The notes below the pieces were generated by a model, which ran no database searches, had not been told where the DNA came from, and saw nothing but the letters and a program-made list of their open reading frames with translations. DNA of 64,000 bases. Origin: Shinella sp. CPCC 101442 (GTDB lineage Bacteria > Pseudomonadota > Alphaproteobacteria > Rhizobiales > Rhizobiaceae). The translations under genes were made by a program, and so were the position numbers. Numbering within the stretch: position 1 is the stretch's first letter; each line of letters begins with the position of its first letter. Below are positions 10,083 through 19,457 of this stretch, in pieces. The stretch lies in the NCBI RefSeq assembly GCF_024704725.1, contig NZ_JALIQS010000003.1:930001-994000 (forward strand). The letters are read 5' to 3'.

Positions 10083-11029
10083 TGCCGATGCTCGGAAGAA
10101 CCGCAAACGGCCTATATTGGATGTTCCGCTATATCGAGCGGGCAGAAAACATCGCCCGCCTCATCGATGCGGGCCTGCGCATGGCGCTGACGCGCAGCGG
10201 CTCCACCGACGAGGACTGGGACGGCGTGCTGCAAAGCGCCGGCGTGCGCGAGGACTTCGACACCGTGCACGGCAAGCTGACGAGCGCCGATGCCATCGAC
10301 TACCTGCTGCGCGACCGGGCCAACCCGTCGAGCGTGATGTCCTGCATCGACGCCGCCCGCAACAATGCCCGCATGGTGCGCACCGCGCTGACACGGGAGA
10401 CCTGGGAAGCGACGAACGAATGCTGGATCGAATTCAAGGAGATGCTTTCCAAGCGCGTCCGCCCGGCGGAAATGCCTGAGGTGATCGATGCGATCAAGCG
10501 GCGCACCGGCCTCATCCGCGGCGCCTTCCACGGAACCATGCTGCGCGACGATATCTACAACTTCTCACGCATCGGCACCTTCATCGAGCGCGCGGACAAC
10601 ACGACGCGCATCCTCGACGTAAAGTACTACGTGCTGCTGCCGGCAATCGCCACGGTGGGCTCGTCACTCGACAACAAGCAGTGGGAATCGATCCTGCGTT
10701 CGGTCTCGGCGCACCGCTCCTACAGCTGGGTCTATGACGGCGACTACTCGCCCGCCAACATCGCGGATTTCCTGATCCTCAACGACCGCATGCCACGCTC
10801 GCTTGCCTACAGCTACGACAAGATCGTCAGCAATCTAGGTTATCTCGCAAAGCTCTATGGCGACAACCACGCGGCGCACGAGACGGCCTCCGCCACGCTG
10901 ATGCTGCTCAGGAGCCGTACCATGGACGATATCATGGAACAGGGTCTTCACGAGTTCATCGAGGAGTTCATCTCGCACAACAACCGCCTCGGAGAGGAAA
11001 TCTCCGAGGGCTACCGCTTCTATCGCTAG
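10082..11029 (+). CDS. Alpha-E domain protein (DUF403)
   Basis: This is a 315-residue helical protein of the alpha-E superfamily, opening with the diagnostic MLGRTANGLYWMFRYIERAE. A second copy-like segment with FSRIGTFIERADNTTRILD occurs near residue 165. Alpha-E proteins always travel with the permuted ATP-grasp partner, and here the start codon overlaps that gene's stop, implying translational coupling. The role is unknown; it is thought to assist the ATP-grasp ligase. The frame is open back to 9695, but that part lies inside the ATP-grasp gene and is not coding in this frame. Confidence 0.87.
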   Translation: MPMLGRTANGLYWMFRYIERAENIARLIDAGLRMALTRSGSTDEDWDGVLQSAGVREDFDTVHGKLTSADAIDYLLRDRANPSSVMSCIDAARNNARMVRTALTRETWEATNECWIEFKEMLSKRVRPAEMPEVIDAIKRRTGLIRGAFHGTMLRDDIYNFSRIGTFIERADNTTRILDVKYYVLLPAIATVGSSLDNKQWESILRSVSAHRSYSWVYDGDYSPANIADFLILNDRMPRSLAYSYDKIVSNLGYLAKLYGDNHAAHETASATLMLLRSRTMDDIMEQGLHEFIEEFISHNNRLGEEISEGYRFYR

Positions 11030-11044
11030 GGCTGAGGACGTGCA

Positions 11045-11866
11045 ATGCGACTGAAAATCAGCCACACGACCGAGTACCACTACGACGACCCGGTGCAGTA
11101 TTCGCTGCAAAGGCTGCGGCTGACGCCGAAAAACCAGCCGGGCCAGATCGTGCGCGAGTGGAAGACCACCGTACACGGCGCCCGCCTGGAAGCGGGTTAC
11201 ACGGACCATTTCGGCAACCATGTCGATCTCGTCAGCACCAATGCCGAACAGGTGACGATCCGTATCGTCGCCGAGGGCGAGGTGGAAACGCAGGATCGGG
11301 CTGGTGTCTTCGGCCCGCATCAGGGGTTCGTGCCGCTCTGGCTCTATCTGCGCGAGACGCCGCTGACCACGCCCGGCACGCTTGTCCGCGGCCTCGCCAA
11401 AGCCGCGACCGGCGACAATGAGCTGGCACGCATGCACGCCCTGATGGCCGCCATTCACGAAGGCGTCGAATACAAGCCGGGCGAAACGGCCTCCGACACC
11501 ACCGCCGAACAGGCGCTGGAAAAGAAGCAGGGCGTCTGCCAGGACCACGCCCATATCTTCCTTTCGGTTGCCCGCCATCTCGGCATCCCCGCCCGCTACG
11601 TCTCCGGCTATCTTCTGATGGACGCACCGGACCAGACGGCGAGCCATGCCTGGGCGGAGGTGCACCTGCAGGGCCTCGGCTGGGTCGGCTTCGATGCCGC
11701 CAACAAGATCTGCCCCGATGCGCGCTATGTCCGTCTCTCGACCGGCCTCGACTACACCGACGCCGCTCCCATCTCCGGCATGGTCATGGGCAGCGCCTCG
11801 GAAACGATGAGCGTCGCCATCAAGGTGGAAGCGGCCGGCCAGAGCCAATCGCAAAGCCAGAGCTGA
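11045..11866 (+). CDS. Transglutaminase-like cysteine protease
   Basis: The 273-residue protein has an N-terminal bacterial transglutaminase-associated beta domain (about residues 1-90; starts MRLKISHTTEYHYDDPV) and a papain-like transglutaminase core. The catalytic triad can be read as Cys in KKQGVCQDHAH (about residue 163), His in SHAWAEVHL (about residue 200) and Asp in WVGFDAANK (about residue 217). Proteins of this type are probable peptidases or amidases. It is 15 bases downstream of the alpha-E gene and is the third member of the ATP-grasp unit. The C-terminus is a short Gln/Ser repeat. Confidence 0.88.
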   Translation: MRLKISHTTEYHYDDPVQYSLQRLRLTPKNQPGQIVREWKTTVHGARLEAGYTDHFGNHVDLVSTNAEQVTIRIVAEGEVETQDRAGVFGPHQGFVPLWLYLRETPLTTPGTLVRGLAKAATGDNELARMHALMAAIHEGVEYKPGETASDTTAEQALEKKQGVCQDHAHIFLSVARHLGIPARYVSGYLLMDAPDQTASHAWAEVHLQGLGWVGFDAANKICPDARYVRLSTGLDYTDAAPISGMVMGSASETMSVAIKVEAAGQSQSQSQS

Positions 11867-12188
11867 CGGTCGAATTCGACCAGCGCCGCATCATAGTCGC
11901 CGAAGTCACGGATCGCATCACGGTCTGGGCGCGAGCCTGTGTCTCCACCACCGGAATTGTTGCCACCATCGACATCGGCCAGGCCTCGCGATCCGCCGAC
12001 ATCGGCATTTGCGAGACCCTTGCCGGCACGTCCGCGCTGGACAGGCACGGCAAGAACGACCGCGGCCAGAAGGGCCGCAGAAGCTTCGGGATCGATACAT
12101 CCGCGTGATGCGACGGTCGGCAACAGGGAAAAAGGAAAAGTTGCGCTCGCCCTTGAGAACGCCGCGATCTGTTTCGCGACGATACAAA
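11867..12188 (-). other. Gap with a doubtful small leftward open frame
   Basis: No confident gene lies here. On the minus strand a frame with a TTG at 12123 reads a hydrophobic stretch (ASAALLAAVVLAVPV) followed by a Gly/Asp/Asn-rich segment, somewhat like a small exported protein. It lacks a convincing ribosome binding site, and its open frame runs about 115 bases into the transglutaminase gene on the other strand. In many rhizobia a proteasome-type peptidase gene follows the transglutaminase gene; nothing like it is visible here. Confidence 0.3.
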
Positions 12189-12217
12189 TCGGGCGCGGTT
12201 TTCAAGACCGCGCCCGA
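12189..12217 (-). terminator. Terminator of the chvE/ggu/arabinose operon
   Basis: An 11-base-pair perfect stem (12189-12199 with 12207-12217) with a seven-base loop lies seven bases past the dehydratase stop. On the minus strand it is followed by TTTG, so the U-tract is short. Confidence 0.7.
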
Positions 12218-12223
12218 AAAACC

Positions 12224-13963
12224 TCAGTGGCTGTCCTTACCGACGGCACTGCCGCGACATCCCTTGAGGAAGTCGAGATCGGCGCCGGTATCGGCCCCCT
12301 GAACGTGCTGCTGGTGCAGCCAGGCGTAACCCGACGCGGGCAGTTCGTGGTTGGGCTGCCATGCGGCAAGCCGGCTTGCCAGTTCCTCGTCGGAAATGTC
12401 GAGATGCAGGCGACGGTTCGGCACGTCGAGCTCGATCATGTCACCGTTCTTGACGACCGCCAGCGGGCCGCCGACGGCGGCTTCCGGCGAGGTGTGCAGG
12501 ACGACGGTGCCATAGGCCGTGCCGGACATGCGGGCATCCGAGATGCGAACCATGTCGGTGATGCCCTTCTTGAGCACTTTCGGAGGAAGCCCCATATTGC
12601 CGACCTCGGCCATGCCGGGATAACCCTTGGGACCACAGTTCTTCATGACCATGATGCAGGTCTCGTCGATATCGAGAGCATCGTCGTTGATCTTCGCCTT
12701 GTAGTCGTCGATATCCTCGAACACCACGGCGCGGCCGCGATGCGTCAAGAGATGCGGCGAGGCTGCCGACGGCTTCAGCACGGCACCCTTCGGCGCCAGA
12801 TTGCCGCGCACGACGACGATGCCGCCCGACTGCGTCAGCGCCTTTTCGGCTGGCAGGATGACGTCCTCGTTCCAGTTGACAACGTCCTTGACCTCGTCCC
12901 AGACGGTTTCGCCCGAGACAGTGATCGCATCCTTGTGCAGAAGTCCGGCTTCGCCGAGGCGCTTTAGCACGACCGGCAGACCACCGGCATAGAAGAACTC
13001 TTCCATCAGGTACTTGCCCGACGGCATCAGGTTGACGATGGTCGGAACGTCGCGGCCACAGCGGTCCCAATCGTCCAGCGTCAGGTCGATGCCGACACGG
13101 CCGGCCATGGCGAGCAGGTGGATGACGGCATTGGTCGAGCCGCCGATGGCCGCATTGGTGCGGATGGCGTTCTCGAAGGCCTGCTTGGTCATGATGTCTG
13201 ACGGCTTCAGGTCGTCCTTGACCATCTGCACGATGCGGCGGCCGGTAAGCTGCGCCATGACCTTGCGGCGCGAATCGACGCCGGGGATGGCGGCATTGCC
13301 GGACAGCGCCATGCCGAGCGCTTCGGCCATGGAGGCCATGGTAGAGGCCGTGCCCATCGTGTTGCAGGTGCCCGACGAGCGGCTCATCGAGGCTTCCGCC
13401 TCGAGGAATTCCTCCTGCGTCATCTCGCCGGCCTTCACCATCTCGGAGAACTTCCAGAGGTGCGTGCCGGAGCCAACGCGCTCACCGCGGAAATAGCCGT
13501 TCAGCATCGGGCCGCCGGTGACGACGATCGACGGCAGGTCGACGGAGGCCGCCGCCATGATCAGCGACGGCGTGGTCTTGTCGCAGCCGACCATCAACAC
13601 GCAACCGTCCATCGGCTGGCCGCGGATGGTTTCCTCGATCGCGAGGGCCGCAAGGTTGCGGTACATCATCGCTGTCGGGCGGAAGGTGTTTTCCGAAGCC
13701 GAGAAGACCGGCACTTCCATCGGGAAGCCGCCGGCCTCCCAGATACCCGCCTTCACCTTTTCGGCAAGCTCGCGCAGATGGCCGTTGCACGGGGTCATGT
13801 CCGACCAGGTGTTGAGAATGCCGATAACAGGGCGTCCGTCGAACAGGTCGTGCGGATATCCCTGGTTCTTCATCCAGCCACGGTGATAGATCACGTCACG
13901 GCTGGTGCCGCCGTACCATTCCTGTGAGCGCAGCCTGCGCGGCCATTCCGCTTTCTTCGTCAT
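12224..13963 (-). CDS. L-arabinonate dehydratase (IlvD/EDD family)
   Basis: The enzyme removes water from L-arabinonate to give L-2-keto-3-deoxyarabonate in the non-phosphorylating arabinose pathway. The 579-residue length and sequence agree closely with my recollection of the characterised Rhizobium leguminosarum enzyme. The three [2Fe-2S] cysteines are visible: Cys59 in SDMTPCNGHL, Cys127 in VGCDKTTP and Cys200 in SSGTCNTMG. The catalytic serine lies in RMSGTAYGTVVLHTSPE near residue 480. The start at 13963 (MTKKAEWPRRLRSQEW) matches the family; an open extension of ten codons is not needed. It is last in a leftward operon behind chvE, gguA, gguB, gguC and the semialdehyde dehydrogenase, consistent with feeding imported aldoses to alpha-ketoglutarate. 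D-fuconate or D-galactonate may be secondary substrates. Confidence 0.93.
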   Translation of the reverse strand: MTKKAEWPRRLRSQEWYGGTSRDVIYHRGWMKNQGYPHDLFDGRPVIGILNTWSDMTPCNGHLRELAEKVKAGIWEAGGFPMEVPVFSASENTFRPTAMMYRNLAALAIEETIRGQPMDGCVLMVGCDKTTPSLIMAAASVDLPSIVVTGGPMLNGYFRGERVGSGTHLWKFSEMVKAGEMTQEEFLEAEASMSRSSGTCNTMGTASTMASMAEALGMALSGNAAIPGVDSRRKVMAQLTGRRIVQMVKDDLKPSDIMTKQAFENAIRTNAAIGGSTNAVIHLLAMAGRVGIDLTLDDWDRCGRDVPTIVNLMPSGKYLMEEFFYAGGLPVVLKRLGEAGLLHKDAITVSGETVWDEVKDVVNWNEDVILPAEKALTQSGGIVVVRGNLAPKGAVLKPSAASPHLLTHRGRAVVFEDIDDYKAKINDDALDIDETCIMVMKNCGPKGYPGMAEVGNMGLPPKVLKKGITDMVRISDARMSGTAYGTVVLHTSPEAAVGGPLAVVKNGDMIELDVPNRRLHLDISDEELASRLAAWQPNHELPASGYAWLHQQHVQGADTGADLDFLKGCRGSAVGKDSH

Positions 13964-14011
13964 CTTTCCAGTCCTCGAAGGGGCCACCCGCAAGACCGGG
14001 CGGCCTTTGTC

Positions 14012-15445
14012 TCACGCCAGGGTGTAGGCGGTCTTGACGGTTGTGTAGAATTCGTTGGCGTATTTGCCCTGCTCGCGCGAGCCGTGCGACGAGCCCTTGC
14101 GCCCGCCGAAGGGCACATGGAAATCGACGCCCGCCGTCGGCAGGTTGACCATCACCATGCCGGCTTCGGCATTGCGCTTGAAATGCGTCGCGTGCTTGAG
14201 GCTGGTCGTCGCGATGCCCGAGGAAAGGCCGAAGGGCGTGTCGTTGGCGACAGCCAGCGCTTCCTCGTAGTCCTTGACGCGGATGACCGCCGCGACGGGG
14301 CCAAAAATTTCCTCGCGCGAGATGCGCATGTCGTTCGTCGCTTCGGTGAAGAGTGCCGGCGCCAGATAAAAACCGGGTGTGTCGCGCTTCAGAATCTCGC
14401 CACCGAAGGCGAGCTTGGCGCCCTCTTGTCTGCCGATCTCGATATAGTCCGTATCCTGCTTCAACTGGCTCTGATCGACGACAGGGCCGATATGCGTGCC
14501 GGCCTTCAGCGCATCGTCAACGACGACGCTCTTCAGGCGCTCGCCGACGGCCGCGACGAACCGATCGTGAATGCCTTCCGTCACGATGACGCGCGAGGAG
14601 GCCGTGCAGCGCTGGCCGGTCGAGAAGAAGGCCGAATTGACGGCGGCTTCCACGGCGACGGTGAGGTCCGCATCGTCGAGCACGACGAAGGGGTTCTTGC
14701 CGCCCATTTCGAGCTGGTATTTTCTGTTATGCTCGACCGAGGCCAAAGCAACGCGCTTACCGGTGCCAGTGGAGCCCGTAAACGTGACGGCGTTGACATC
14801 GGGGCTGTCGAGCATGGTCTGGCCGACGACGGAGCCCTTACCCATGACAAGATTCAAGACGCCCTTCGGCAGGCCGGCGCGCACCAGGATATCGACGATG
14901 GCCCAGGAACAGCCGGGCACCAGTTCGGCAGGCTTGAAGACGACCGTGTTGCCATAGCAGAGCGCCGGCGCGATCTTCCAGGCGGGAATGGCGATCGGGA
15001 AATTCCACGGCGTGATGATGCCGACGACGCCGGCCGGTTCGCGGGTGATCTCGACACCGATATTCGGCCGCACCGACGGCAGCGTCTCGCCGGCAAGGCG
15101 CAAACACTCGCCCGCGAAGAAATCGAAGATCTGTCCGGCGCGCACGGTCTCGCCGATGCCTTCGGCCAGCGTCTTGCCCTCTTCGCGCGACAACAGGCGG
15201 CCGAGTTCGTCCTTGCGGGCAAGGATCTCGTCGGCGGTCTTGCGCAGAATGGCGTGGCGCTCGAGGATGCCGGAACGCGACCAGGCCGGGAATGCGGCCT
15301 TCGCCGCAGCGATCGCCGTCCTGGTGTCCTCGACGGAGGCGCGCGCATAGATGCCGACGACATCGCCCGTGTTCGACGGGTTGATGTTCTCGATGGCATC
15401 GGAGCCGACCCATTCGCCGGCGATCAGGTTCTGGTGGATGGTCAT
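14012..15445 (-). CDS. Alpha-ketoglutarate semialdehyde dehydrogenase
   Basis: The 477-residue protein is an NAD(P)-dependent aldehyde dehydrogenase. The catalytic glutamate is in LEMGGKNPFVVLDDADL (about residue 250) and the catalytic cysteine in FFSTGQRCTASSR (about residue 284); the cofactor segment is TFTGSTGTGKRVA. Family members of this type oxidise 2,5-dioxopentanoate to alpha-ketoglutarate. Its position between gguC and L-arabinonate dehydratase makes it the last step of the arabinose route. The gap to the dehydratase is about 50 bases and to gguC 23 bases, fitting one transcript. Specificity for the semialdehyde is inferred from context and overall similarity. Confidence 0.88.
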   Translation of the reverse strand: MTIHQNLIAGEWVGSDAIENINPSNTGDVVGIYARASVEDTRTAIAAAKAAFPAWSRSGILERHAILRKTADEILARKDELGRLLSREEGKTLAEGIGETVRAGQIFDFFAGECLRLAGETLPSVRPNIGVEITREPAGVVGIITPWNFPIAIPAWKIAPALCYGNTVVFKPAELVPGCSWAIVDILVRAGLPKGVLNLVMGKGSVVGQTMLDSPDVNAVTFTGSTGTGKRVALASVEHNRKYQLEMGGKNPFVVLDDADLTVAVEAAVNSAFFSTGQRCTASSRVIVTEGIHDRFVAAVGERLKSVVVDDALKAGTHIGPVVDQSQLKQDTDYIEIGRQEGAKLAFGGEILKRDTPGFYLAPALFTEATNDMRISREEIFGPVAAVIRVKDYEEALAVANDTPFGLSSGIATTSLKHATHFKRNAEAGMVMVNLPTAGVDFHVPFGGRKGSSHGSREQGKYANEFYTTVKTAYTLA

Positions 15446-15468
15446 GGCCTCAGCCTCCTGTCCGTCGC

Positions 15469-16464
15469 CTACAATTGGCGGATTTCGATTTCTTCTTCCT
15501 TGGCAATCGCCAGGGGATTGCGCAGCGGCAGACCGAAACCGTCTGCGCCGATCTCGAACACGTCGCCTTCCTCGGTGCGGATGCCGTCGCCGAAGGACAA
15601 CGTCGCCGTGCCGAACATGTGGACGTGGATATCGCCCGGCGCGCGGAACAGACCGTATTTGAAATGATGGTATTCCAGGTTGGCGAAGGTATGGGACATG
15701 TTCGCTTCACCGGAGACGAACGGCTTTTCCCAGAGAACCTCGCCGCCACGCACGATGCGCGAGAAGCCTCGGATATCATCGGGGGCCGCACCCACGCGGA
15801 TTTCCGGGCCGAAGCTCGCCTGGCGCAGCTTGGAATGCGCGAGATAGAGATAGTTGATGCGCTCCGTCACATGGTCGGAGAACTCGTTCGACACGGCAAA
15901 GCCGATGCGAAACGGCGAACCATCGGCGGCGATGATATAGATGCCCGCCATTTCGGGCTCCTCGCCGCCATCGAGCGCGAAGGAGGGAGACGTCAGCGCG
16001 GAACCCGGTGCGACGGCCTGGCTGCCATTGCCCTTGTAGAACCATTCCGGCTGCACGCCTTTTTCACCGGCCTTCGGCTTGCCGTTCTCGAGACCCATGC
16101 GGAACATCTTCATGGAGTCCGTCAGCGTCTCTTCGGCGGCTTCAGAGGTCTTCTTGTGCATGGAATCGCGTGTGGCGGCTGAGCCGAGATGCGTCAGGCC
16201 CGTGCCGGTCAGGTGCAGATGCGCAGCGTCCGGATGGGTGATCGGCGACAGCAGCCGGCCATCGGCATAGGCCTCTTCCAGATCGACCTCGTCGCCAAGA
16301 CCCTTGGCATCGATGACGGCCTTCAGCGACTGGCCGTTATTGGCGGCTTCCAGCGCCAGCGCATAGACGCTAACGGCATCCTTGACGGCACGACCCGCGC
16401 CGCCCTCTTCCCGCACCACCACGGTGATGGAACCGTCGGCATTTGCTACCTGCGAAATCAGCAT
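15469..16464 (-). CDS. gguC: GguC / AraD1-family protein
   Basis: The 331-residue protein is GguC, the fourth gene of the Agrobacterium chvE-gguABC locus, in the AraD1 branch of the fumarylacetoacetate hydrolase superfamily. The C-terminal core shows SGEANMSHTFANLEYHHFKY followed by DIHVHMFGTATLSFGDGI, where metal-binding acidic residues are expected. Its place between transporter genes and two arabinose-pathway enzymes supports a role as L-2-keto-3-deoxyarabonate dehydratase, the one step of the route otherwise missing here; no DHDPS-type dehydratase is nearby. ATG 16464 was chosen because AGGAAGG lies about nine bases upstream; the frame is open to 16530. The assignment of the reaction is inference. 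Confidence 0.88.
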   Translation of the reverse strand: MLISQVANADGSITVVVREEGGAGRAVKDAVSVYALALEAANNGQSLKAVIDAKGLGDEVDLEEAYADGRLLSPITHPDAAHLHLTGTGLTHLGSAATRDSMHKKTSEAAEETLTDSMKMFRMGLENGKPKAGEKGVQPEWFYKGNGSQAVAPGSALTSPSFALDGGEEPEMAGIYIIAADGSPFRIGFAVSNEFSDHVTERINYLYLAHSKLRQASFGPEIRVGAAPDDIRGFSRIVRGGEVLWEKPFVSGEANMSHTFANLEYHHFKYGLFRAPGDIHVHMFGTATLSFGDGIRTEEGDVFEIGADGFGLPLRNPLAIAKEEEIEIRQL

Positions 16465-16591
16465 TTCCGTTTCCTTCCTAAGGCCCATTCCGGCCAAAGC
16501 TCCGCACCTGCGGCGGACAAATGTCACCACACTGGCCGCACCGGCGGCCGGTCGAAGTATCCAGCAATCGGGTGGGCGACCGGTTCTCCGG

Positions 16592-17800
16592 TCAACCCTT
16601 GTTCTTGTTGTAGACGTCGAAGAACACGGCGGCGAGCAGCACCAGGCCCTTGATGAGCTGCTGGTAATCGATGCCGATGCCCATGATCGACATGCCGTTG
16701 TTCATGACGCCCATGATGAACGCGCCAATGACCGCGCCGGTGATCTTGCCGACGCCGCCCGAAGCCGATGCGCCGCCGATGAAGCAGGCCGCGATGACGT
16801 CGAGCTCGAAGCCGACGCCGGCCTTCGGCGTCGCCGAATTGAGACGGGCCGCGATGATCATGCCGGCGAGCGCCGCAAGCGCACCCATGTTGACGAAGGT
16901 ATAGAAGGTCAGCCGCTCGGTATTGATGCCCGAAAGCTTCGCCGCCTTCTCGTTGCCGCCCATCGCATAGATGCGGCGACCGATTGTCGTGCGGGTCGTC
17001 ACGAAAGCGTAGAGCGCGATCAGGATGCCCATGATGACGAGAACGTTCGGCAGGCCGCGATAGGTCGAAAGCTGGAAACCGATGAAGATCGCGACGACAC
17101 CGATGATCGCCATCTGCACGGCAAAGAAGCCGAAGGGCTCGTTTTCCGTCTCGTTGACGGCATTGAGGCGACGCTCACGCAGGCCGGCATAGAAGGCGTA
17201 ACCAACGAGCAGCAGCACGGCGACGAGCGCGACATAGTTCTTGATGAGGCTGGTCGAGGGATCGGTGATGGACAGGAAGTCCGGCACGAAGCCCGTGGAG
17301 AGGACCTGGAATTCCTTCGGGAACGGACCGACCGGACGACCCGACAGCACGACATAGGTCATGCCGCGGAAGACCAGCATGCCGGCAAGCGTCACGATGA
17401 AGGACGGGATCTTCTGATAGGCGACCCAATAGCCCTGTGCCGCACCCATGATGGCACCCATGAGGATCGCGAGTGGCACGACGGCAATGGCCGGAAGGCC
17501 CCATTTCACCAGCATGATCGCCGACATGGCGCCCGTGAAGGCGACGATGGAGCCGACCGACAGGTCGATATGCCCCGCCACGATGATCAGCAGCATGCCC
17601 AGCGCCATGATGACGATGAACGAGTTCTGCAACACCAGGTTGGTGATGTTGACCGGGCGGAACAGCACACCGTTGGTCAGGATCTGGAAGAAGATCATGA
17701 TCACGACGAGCGCGACCAGGAGGCCGTATTCGCGGATGTTCTTCTTGAGATATTCCCCCACCGAAGGCTGGGTCGTCTTGGTCGCGGTATCGGTGGACAT
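16592..17800 (-). CDS. gguB: Sugar ABC transporter permease GguB
   Basis: The 402-residue inner-membrane permease of the CUT2 (ribose/xylose-type) family has about ten hydrophobic segments. The conserved [19 protein letters not shown] motif is near residue 77, and the C-terminal half has ARLNSATPKAGVGFELDVIAACFIGGASASGGVGK. The N-terminal 20 residues are polar and cytoplasmic. With GguA and ChvE it imports aldoses such as galactose, glucose, arabinose and xylose. Its ATG overlaps the gguA stop (TAATG), so translation is coupled. About 127 bases separate it from gguC. Confidence 0.95.
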   Translation of the reverse strand: MSTDTATKTTQPSVGEYLKKNIREYGLLVALVVIMIFFQILTNGVLFRPVNITNLVLQNSFIVIMALGMLLIIVAGHIDLSVGSIVAFTGAMSAIMLVKWGLPAIAVVPLAILMGAIMGAAQGYWVAYQKIPSFIVTLAGMLVFRGMTYVVLSGRPVGPFPKEFQVLSTGFVPDFLSITDPSTSLIKNYVALVAVLLLVGYAFYAGLRERRLNAVNETENEPFGFFAVQMAIIGVVAIFIGFQLSTYRGLPNVLVIMGILIALYAFVTTRTTIGRRIYAMGGNEKAAKLSGINTERLTFYTFVNMGALAALAGMIIAARLNSATPKAGVGFELDVIAACFIGGASASGGVGKITGAVIGAFIMGVMNNGMSIMGIGIDYQQLIKGLVLLAAVFFDVYNKNKG

Positions 17801-19335
17801 TAGTGTTTCTCCCCGGAGCGCATGATGGCGCGCATGATGGATTCCTGGCTTGCTTCCGCCTTCGAAAGCTCGGCCACGATGCGTCCTTCGTTCATGACAT
17901 AGATGCGATCGCAGGTCCCGAGCAGTTCCGGCATCTCCGACGAGATCATGAGGATGCCCTTGCCCTCGGCGGCAAGCTGGTTGATGATGGAATAGATTTC
18001 GAACTTGGCGCCGACATCGATACCGCGCGTGGGTTCATCGAGGATCAGCACCTCGGGATTGGTGAAGAGCCACTTCGACAACACGACCTTCTGCTGGTTG
18101 CCGCCGGAAAGATTGACCGTTTCCTGATAGATCGAATGCGAGCGGATGCGCAGCTTCGAGCGATAGTCCGAGGCGACCTTGGCTTCCTGCCGGTCGTTGA
18201 TGATGGTGTTCGACGAGACGCCCTCGAGATTGGCCAGCGTCGTGTTGTGCATGATGTTGTTGATCAGCACGAGGCCGAGATGCTTGCGGTCCTCGGTGAC
18301 ATAGGCAAGGCCGGCATCGATCGCCTTGGGGATCGTGCTGACATCCACCGGCTTGCCGCGCATGGAGACGTCGCCGGTGATCTTGTGGCCCCAGCTCTTG
18401 CCGAAGATGCTCATCGCCGTTTCGGTACGGCCGGCGCCCATCAGACCGGCAATGCCGACCACTTCGCCGGCACGGACCGTGAAGCTCACATCGTGCAGGA
18501 ACTGGCGGTCACGGTGATGCTGGTGGAAGACGTTCCAGTTCTTCACCTCCAGCAGCGTTTCGCCGATCTTGGGCTCGCGCGCGGGGTAGCGGTCTTCCAT
18601 CTCGCGGCCGACCATGCCCTTGATGATGCGGTCTTCCGAGATATCCTCGTGATGACAGTCCAGCGTTTCCACCGTGCCGCCATCGCGCAGGATGGTGATC
18701 TGGTCCGCGACCTTTTTGATCTCGTTCAGCTTGTGCGAAATGATGATCGAGGTCATGCCCTGCGTGCGGAACTCCATGAGCAGCTTCAGGAGCGCGTCGG
18801 AGTCCTTCTCGTTGAGCGAGGCGGTCGGCTCGTCGAGGATGAGCAGGCGCACCTTCTTGGACAGTGCCTTGGCGATTTCCACGAGCTGCTGCTTGCCGAC
18901 GCCGATATCGGTGATCAGCGTGCTCGGAGAATCCTTGAGGCCCACCTTGTCGAGCAGTTCTTGCGTGCGGCGGAACGTCTGCTTCCAGTCGATGACGCCG
19001 TTCGTCGCGACCTCGTTGCCGAGGAAGATGTTTTCGGCAATCGACAGGAGCGGCACCAGCGCCAGCTCCTGGTGGATGATGATGATGCCCAGATGCTCGC
19101 TGTCGGAGATCGTGGAGAAGTGACGGACTTGGCCGTCGAAATGGATTTCGCCCTCGTAGGAGCCGGCCGGATAGACGCCGCTCAACACTTTCATGAGGGT
19201 GGATTTGCCGGCGCCGTTTTCGCCGACAAGGGCGTGAATCTCGCCTTCGCGGACCTTCAGATTGACGTTGTCGAGCGCCTTCACGCCCGGGAACGTCTTC
19301 GTGATGCCACGCATTTCGAGAAGGGTCTTGCTCAT
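17800..19335 (-). CDS. gguA: Sugar ABC transporter ATPase GguA
   Basis: The 511-residue protein has two fused nucleotide-binding domains, as in RbsA/MglA/XylG. Domain one shows Walker [17 protein letters not shown] (about residue 38), signature [13 protein letters not shown] and Walker [16 protein letters not shown]. Domain two has a degenerate Walker A in [16 protein letters not shown], signature [15 protein letters not shown] and Walker [18 protein letters not shown]. Only domain one looks fully catalytic, as is usual in the family. It powers the ChvE-GguB importer. It lies 122 bases downstream of chvE beyond a hairpin, and overlaps gguB by one base. Confidence 0.95.
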   Translation of the reverse strand: MSKTLLEMRGITKTFPGVKALDNVNLKVREGEIHALVGENGAGKSTLMKVLSGVYPAGSYEGEIHFDGQVRHFSTISDSEHLGIIIIHQELALVPLLSIAENIFLGNEVATNGVIDWKQTFRRTQELLDKVGLKDSPSTLITDIGVGKQQLVEIAKALSKKVRLLILDEPTASLNEKDSDALLKLLMEFRTQGMTSIIISHKLNEIKKVADQITILRDGGTVETLDCHHEDISEDRIIKGMVGREMEDRYPAREPKIGETLLEVKNWNVFHQHHRDRQFLHDVSFTVRAGEVVGIAGLMGAGRTETAMSIFGKSWGHKITGDVSMRGKPVDVSTIPKAIDAGLAYVTEDRKHLGLVLINNIMHNTTLANLEGVSSNTIINDRQEAKVASDYRSKLRIRSHSIYQETVNLSGGNQQKVVLSKWLFTNPEVLILDEPTRGIDVGAKFEIYSIINQLAAEGKGILMISSEMPELLGTCDRIYVMNEGRIVAELSKAEASQESIMRAIMRSGEKH

Positions 19336-19412
19336 GTACCAGTTTCCAGCGGCCAGTGATCGCCCTTCAGCAGGGAGACCGAGCCTATTCGCTCTGCGAT
19401 CCGGAGAAAAGA

Positions 19413-19438
19413 GGGTTCGCGCTGGAACGCGCGAACCC
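19413..19438 (-). terminator. Intra-operon hairpin after chvE
   Basis: A ten-base-pair stem (19413-19422 with 19429-19438, six-base loop) sits 20 bases past the chvE stop; on the minus strand it is followed by CCCTCTTTTCTCC. It probably acts as a leaky terminator or 3' stabiliser, so that more ChvE than GguA/GguB is made. Confidence 0.7.
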
Positions 19439-19457
19439 CGGAGAGATTTGAGAACGA

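Noticed and set aside
16578-16593. Small stem GACCGG-TTCT-CCGGTC at the gguB stop as a terminator
   Set aside because: It is only six base pairs, overlaps the stop codon and has no U-tract.
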